Assembly: GCA_020057445.1 (NCBI GenBank)
Contig: JAGVFV010000035.1
Coordinates: 1-14,334, forward strand
DNA: 14,334 bases
Origin: an archaeon
GTDB taxonomy: Archaea; Nanobdellota; Nanobdellia; Woesearchaeales; JAHJEM01
Direction of reading: 5' to 3'
Under the pieces are notes generated by a model. The model was given only the letters and a program-made list of their open reading frames with translations, was not told where the DNA came from and made no database searches. The translations under genes were made by a program, and so were the position numbers. This document shows positions 13,174 to 14,334 of the stretch, one piece after another; position 1 is the first letter of the stretch, and the number at the start of each line of letters is the position of its first letter.

Positions 13174-13887
13174 TTACTTGCTCTTCTCAATCTTCTCTAT
13201 TATCCCGGGCACTTCCCCGATGTCGCTGATCTCGTAATCCACCCACGGATACTTTGAATCTCTCGGGAGGGATTGCTTTGTCCAGATGGTCTTCATCTTG
13301 AGCTTCTTCGCCGGCGCAAGGTCCCTGCTTGCAGAATCGCCCACCATCACGCAATGCTCGGGCCTGACCTTCAATTTCTTGCAGAGCAGAGTGAAATTCT
13401 CAAGGTGGGGCTTCTCAAAGCTAGTGTCGTCGCCAGTAACGATGGCCTTGAAGAAAGGGATAATGCCTATCTTCTTGAGTCTGCTCTGCTTGATCTTGAC
13501 ATTGCCGTCAGAATCAGTGATCATGCCAAGAGGAAATTTCCTTTTCAGCGTTTTTAGGACATCTTTTGTCCTCGGGTAGAGCTTTGCTTCACGTTCGATC
13601 GTCTTCCAGTACGTATCCACGCATGTGTCGATGAAGTCATAATCCCCTTCACGCCCCATGAGCGCAAGAACCTCAGTCACCCAGAGGATCCTGCTATATT
13701 CCTCAGCCCGGTTGTCCTTATGGATGCGCTTCTTCTTGATGGTGTTGAACGTGGTCAGAAAATCCCTTGGAGAGAAACCATACTCTTCTGCAATAAGGTT
13801 TGCAAGCTTGACATCAGCGACAGCCTCTGCAGGAGCAAAATCCTCCAAGGTGTTGTCAAAGTCAAAAATGATCGCCGCAATCTTCAT
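13174..13887 (-). CDS. HAD-superfamily hydrolase (subfamily IA type phosphatase)
   Basis: This 237-aa protein has all four HAD motifs: I DFDNT (nucleophile Asp9, acid/base Asp11), II ITDSDG (Thr124), III Lys159 in FEKPH, and IV GDSASRD (Asp184, Asp189). A helical cap lies between motifs I and II, as in phosphoglycolate-phosphatase-like subfamily IA enzymes. It should hydrolyse a small phosphomonoester in a magnesium-dependent way; the substrate cannot be read from the sequence. Its ATG overlaps the stop of the upstream 78-aa gene by 4 bases (ATGA), so it is translationally coupled and has no promoter of its own. Complete. Confidence 0.93.
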   Translation of the reverse strand: MKIAAIIFDFDNTLEDFAPAEAVADVKLANLIAEEYGFSPRDFLTTFNTIKKKRIHKDNRAEEYSRILWVTEVLALMGREGDYDFIDTCVDTYWKTIEREAKLYPRTKDVLKTLKRKFPLGMITDSDGNVKIKQSRLKKIGIIPFFKAIVTGDDTSFEKPHLENFTLLCKKLKVRPEHCVMVGDSASRDLAPAKKLKMKTIWTKQSLPRDSKYPWVDYEISDIGEVPGIIEKIEKSK

Positions 13888-14120
13888 CTCAAGAGATCAT
13901 CAATGGGCTTCTTGGTCTTTGCGCCCTTGGAAAGCTTGTCAGCTTCAGCCTGCAAGTCGACACCGAGCTCTTTCAACGCGCTCACATGCATCTGCATGAG
14001 CTGCTCTACTATCTGCAGGATCTTGAGCATCTCCTGGCGTTCCTTCGCAAGAGTGGAGAGCGCTCCCTTGTGGAAACCGATCTGCTCTTCCTTGGTCACA
14101 TCTGCCTTTTTCTCTGTCAT
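13884..14120 (-). CDS. small helical (coiled-coil) protein, 78 aa
   Basis: No named family is recognised. Residues from about 20 to 60 form one long amphipathic, probably coiled-coil helix (LSTLAKERQEMLKILQIVEQLMQMHVSALKEL, heptad-like Leu/Ile/Met spacing), followed by a Lys-rich tail. It is the first gene of an operon with the HAD phosphatase, overlapping its start by 4 bases. Unlike most genes here it has a true leader. On the minus strand gaggtg (14133-14128) is a strong Shine-Dalgarno 7 bases from the ATG, and the TATA box lies about 40 bases upstream. It may be a small oligomerising protein. Partnership with the phosphatase is inferred only from coupling. Confidence 0.8.
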   Translation of the reverse strand: MTEKKADVTKEEQIGFHKGALSTLAKERQEMLKILQIVEQLMQMHVSALKELGVDLQAEADKLSKGAKTKKPIDDLLR

Positions 14121-14127
14121 AAAAATG

Positions 14128-14133
14128 CACCTC
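14128..14133 (-). promoter_or_regulatory. strong Shine-Dalgarno for the 78-aa gene
   Basis: gaggtg on the minus strand, 7 bases before the ATG at 14120. It is the clearest ribosome-binding site in the window and fits the greater TATA-to-start distance of this gene. Confidence 0.7.
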
Positions 14134-14154
14134 GACTAAGCAAGAACGATGAGG

Positions 14155-14165
14155 ATTTATATAGT
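14155..14165 (-). promoter_or_regulatory. TATA box for the 78-aa/HAD operon
   Basis: The minus strand reads actatataaat, centred about 40 bases before the ATG at 14120. It predicts a start near 14134, immediately upstream of the Shine-Dalgarno motif, and thus a leader of about 14 nt. Confidence 0.65.
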
Positions 14166-14278
14166 TATTGGAAGGAAGGGAAGGGTCGCATTGAAAGGTT
14201 CGCTTCGCTCACCGGGTAGCAGCTGCTCATCTCCTAGCCCATTCTCAGTTGGCGCTGCGTCCCCGAAGTCTCTGAAAC

Positions 14279-14327
14279 AATGAAATCCGAAGGATTTCAT
14301 GTTCATGAAATGCTAGGCATTTCATTG
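14279..14327. repeat. double-hairpin palindromic element (second copy)
   Basis: There are two adjacent perfect hairpins: atgaaatcc-gaa-ggatttcat (14280-14300) and atgaaatgc-tag-gcatttcat (14305-14325). The same two-hairpin design, with cores gaaatc..gatttc (loop gaa) and gaaatgc..gcatttc, occurs at 8955-9005. The element runs close to the window edge, and its right end may lie outside. The stretch 14166-14278 before it holds no gene I can support. Confidence 0.75.
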
Positions 14328-14334
14328 AATCCGA

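Noticed and set aside
14166..14278. Possible tRNA or structured RNA around cgctcaccgggtagcagctgctc
   Set aside because: No acceptor stem, anticodon arm or T-loop could be assembled on either strand.

Overview
The window looks like a chromosomal segment of an archaeon. It carries archaeal/eukaryal-type information-processing genes: aEF1B, aIF5B, Trm1 tRNA dimethyltransferase and an HVO_2753-type zinc-ribbon protein. Almost every gene has an A/T-rich TATA-like box centred 24-29 bases upstream of its start codon, with no Shine-Dalgarno sequence. That is the signature of leaderless archaeal transcripts, and I used it to choose starts. The lineage cannot be fixed from the sequence. A small-genome (DPANN-like) archaeon is a guess based on compact spacing, trimmed versions of conserved proteins and a FemAB-like acyltransferase.

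Left part (1-2043, + strand): the 3' end of CTP synthase (pyrG, glutaminase domain), an unrecognised 221-aa protein, a 56-aa zinc ribbon, and aEF1B. The zinc-ribbon/aEF1B pairing fits a translation-related unit. Then, on the - strand (2044-6058): an HDDC2/YfbR-like protein that has lost the HD residues, the radical SAM enzyme AmrS, a nucleoside 2-deoxyribosyltransferase-like protein, a small protein with receiver-like strand/helix order, and Trm1. Trm1 and infB (aIF5B) diverge from an 82-base promoter region that contains a duplicated core-promoter block.

Middle (6141-9021): infB, then a stand-alone PUA-like protein resembling the C-terminal domain of NOP2/RsmF rRNA methyltransferases, then a convergent small hypothetical gene. 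After these comes about 265 bases packed with hairpins. One double-hairpin motif there reappears, with changed stem pairs on both sides, at the right edge of the window (14279-14327).

Right part: two large unrecognised proteins (395 and 525 aa, - strand) form the least explained block. A 350-base gap follows, holding a promoter-like box, a closing inverted repeat and a T-rich end that together suggest a small RNA of about 100 nt. Next are a FemAB/GNAT-type acyltransferase (+) and, convergent with it, an ATGA-overlapping operon of a 78-aa coiled-coil protein and a HAD phosphatase (-). No tRNA, rRNA, CRISPR array, transposase or integrase was recognised. The best candidates for something undescribed are the ncRNA candidate, the palindrome family and the 525/395-aa gene pair.
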